Assembly: GCA_023458315.1 (NCBI GenBank)
Contig: JAEXAH010000026.1
Span: 1 to 7,103 of the forward strand
DNA length: 7,103 bases
From: Pseudomonadota bacterium
GTDB taxonomy: Bacteria; Pseudomonadota; Alphaproteobacteria; Rhodospirillales; Magnetospirillaceae
Direction: 5' to 3'
Shown: positions 6,596-7,103 of the stretch, piece after piece
Position numbering within the stretch: the first letter of the stretch is position 1
How the letters are laid out: every line of letters begins with the position of its first letter
Notes under the pieces: model-generated
The model's database searches: none
Told to the model about the DNA's origin: nothing
Seen by the model: the letters and a program-made list of their open reading frames with translations, nothing else
Position numbers and translations under genes: made by a program

Positions 6596-7011
6596 TGGCC
6601 GGGCATCTGCACGACGGCGACGATCTGGGCGAGATGCACGAGATCAACGTCACGCCGTTCATCGACGTGATGCTGGTGCTGCTGATCATCTTCATGGTGG
6701 CGGCGCCGCTGGCCACCGTGGACGTCAAGGTGGACCTGCCCAGTTCCACCGCCGAACCGGCGCCCAAGCCGGACACGCCGCTGTACCTGACGGTGAAGGC
6801 CGACAAGAGTCTGGCGGTGGGCAACGACATCGTGGCGGCCGAGGGACTGGCCGCCGCCCTGGACGCCGCCGCCAAGGGCGACAAGGACACCCGCATCTTC
6901 CTGCGCGCCGACAAAAGCGTCGATTACGGCGCGCTGATGGGGGTGATGGACGCCCTGCGCGGCGCCGGATACCTGAAGATCGCCCTGGTCGGCCTGGAAG
7001 GCGCGCCATGA
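6595..7011 (+). CDS. exbD: TonB-system transport protein ExbD
   Basis: A 138-residue inner-membrane partner of ExbB, nearly the same length as the 141-residue E. coli protein. The N-terminal GEMHEINVTPFIDVMLVLL leads into the single membrane helix (about 22-41). D24 corresponds to the essential proton-carrying Asp25 of E. coli ExbD. The periplasmic part starts TVDVKVDLPSS and contains YLTVKADKS, FLRADKSVDYGALM and the closing AGYLKIALVG, all family signatures. The start overlaps the exbB stop by one base; GAGG at 6581-6584 may help initiation. The N-terminal match to E. coli (MA-x-HL ... GEMH) confirms this start. The TGA at 7009-7011 overlaps the tonB start. Confidence 0.97.
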   Translation: MAGHLHDGDDLGEMHEINVTPFIDVMLVLLIIFMVAAPLATVDVKVDLPSSTAEPAPKPDTPLYLTVKADKSLAVGNDIVAAEGLAAALDAAAKGDKDTRIFLRADKSVDYGALMGVMDALRGAGYLKIALVGLEGAP

Positions 7012-7103
7012 TGCTGGCCGTCACCCGGGGACGCGGCCTGTGGGCGTCGTCGTCGCTGACCATGCTGGCGCTGCATGCCGGGGCCTTGGCGGCGGCGGTG
7101 CTG
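7008..7103 (+). CDS. tonB: energy transducer TonB (5' end only)
   Basis: The first 32 codons of a gene that runs off the window. It begins MMLAVTRGRGLW and passes into a hydrophobic helix with a histidine (LTMLALHAGALAAAVL). A short basic cytoplasmic start followed by a helix with one His matches the membrane anchor of TonB, in which His20 of E. coli is important; H23 here takes that place. The Ser four residues before that His in E. coli is Met19 here, though Ser14-16 lie nearby. Its ATG overlaps the exbD stop (ATGA), and GGAAGG at 6996-7001 is a well-placed ribosome site. A second ATG directly follows at 7011, so the exact first codon is open. The periplasmic Pro-rich and C-terminal domains are not in view; the exbB-exbD-tonB order is the main support. 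Confidence 0.83.
   Translation, partial: MMLAVTRGRGLWASSSLTMLALHAGALAAAVL

Noticed and set aside
1..7103. tRNA or rRNA genes, CRISPR arrays, insertion sequences, long repeats
   Set aside because: By eye I saw no tRNA-like fold, no spaced identical repeats, no transposase and no terminal inverted repeats; nearly all bases belong to the eight genes described.

Overview
The window is a single, tightly packed, plus-strand locus for TonB-dependent iron acquisition, most likely of a ferric siderophore, from a GC-rich bacterium. Third-codon positions are almost all G or C. The style of the proteins fits an alphaproteobacterium of the Rhodospirillales or Magnetospirillum type, but that placement is an impression and not a proof. 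Both ends are cut: the first gene is the tail of an ECF sigma factor and the last is the first 32 codons of tonB.

Layout: (1) 1-1168, regulatory pair: the end of a FecI-type sigma factor and an overlapping FecR-type transmembrane anti-sigma/sensor gene. (2) 1169-1270, the only real intergenic region. It is AT-rich and holds a perfect 7-1-7 palindrome extended into a Fur-box-like 19-mer, followed by a good ribosome binding site. (3) 1271-3721, an 816-residue outer-membrane TonB-dependent receptor of the transducer class (signal peptide, STN signalling domain, TonB box, plug, barrel). (4) 3721-5866, three inner-membrane genes: a DUF3325-like protein of 88 residues, a DUF3649-like protein of 93 residues, and a 532-residue PepSY-TM protein related to siderophore reductases and haem-binding membrane proteins. 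(5) 5885-7103, the energy module exbB, exbD and the start of tonB.

Inferred working model: loaded siderophore binds the receptor. Its STN domain signals to the periplasmic part of FecR, which releases the sigma factor to transcribe the receptor operon, while a Fur-family repressor at the palindrome shuts the operon when iron is plentiful. ExbB-ExbD-TonB powers uptake across the outer membrane. The PepSY protein, perhaps with the two small membrane proteins, handles or reduces the incoming ferric complex at the inner membrane. Almost every gene junction overlaps or nearly touches (ATGA, TGATG, ATGA, TAA-GC-ATG, TAATG, ATGA), which suggests translational coupling. The overall plan is a recognised one. 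The least understood parts are the two small membrane proteins and their link to the PepSY protein.
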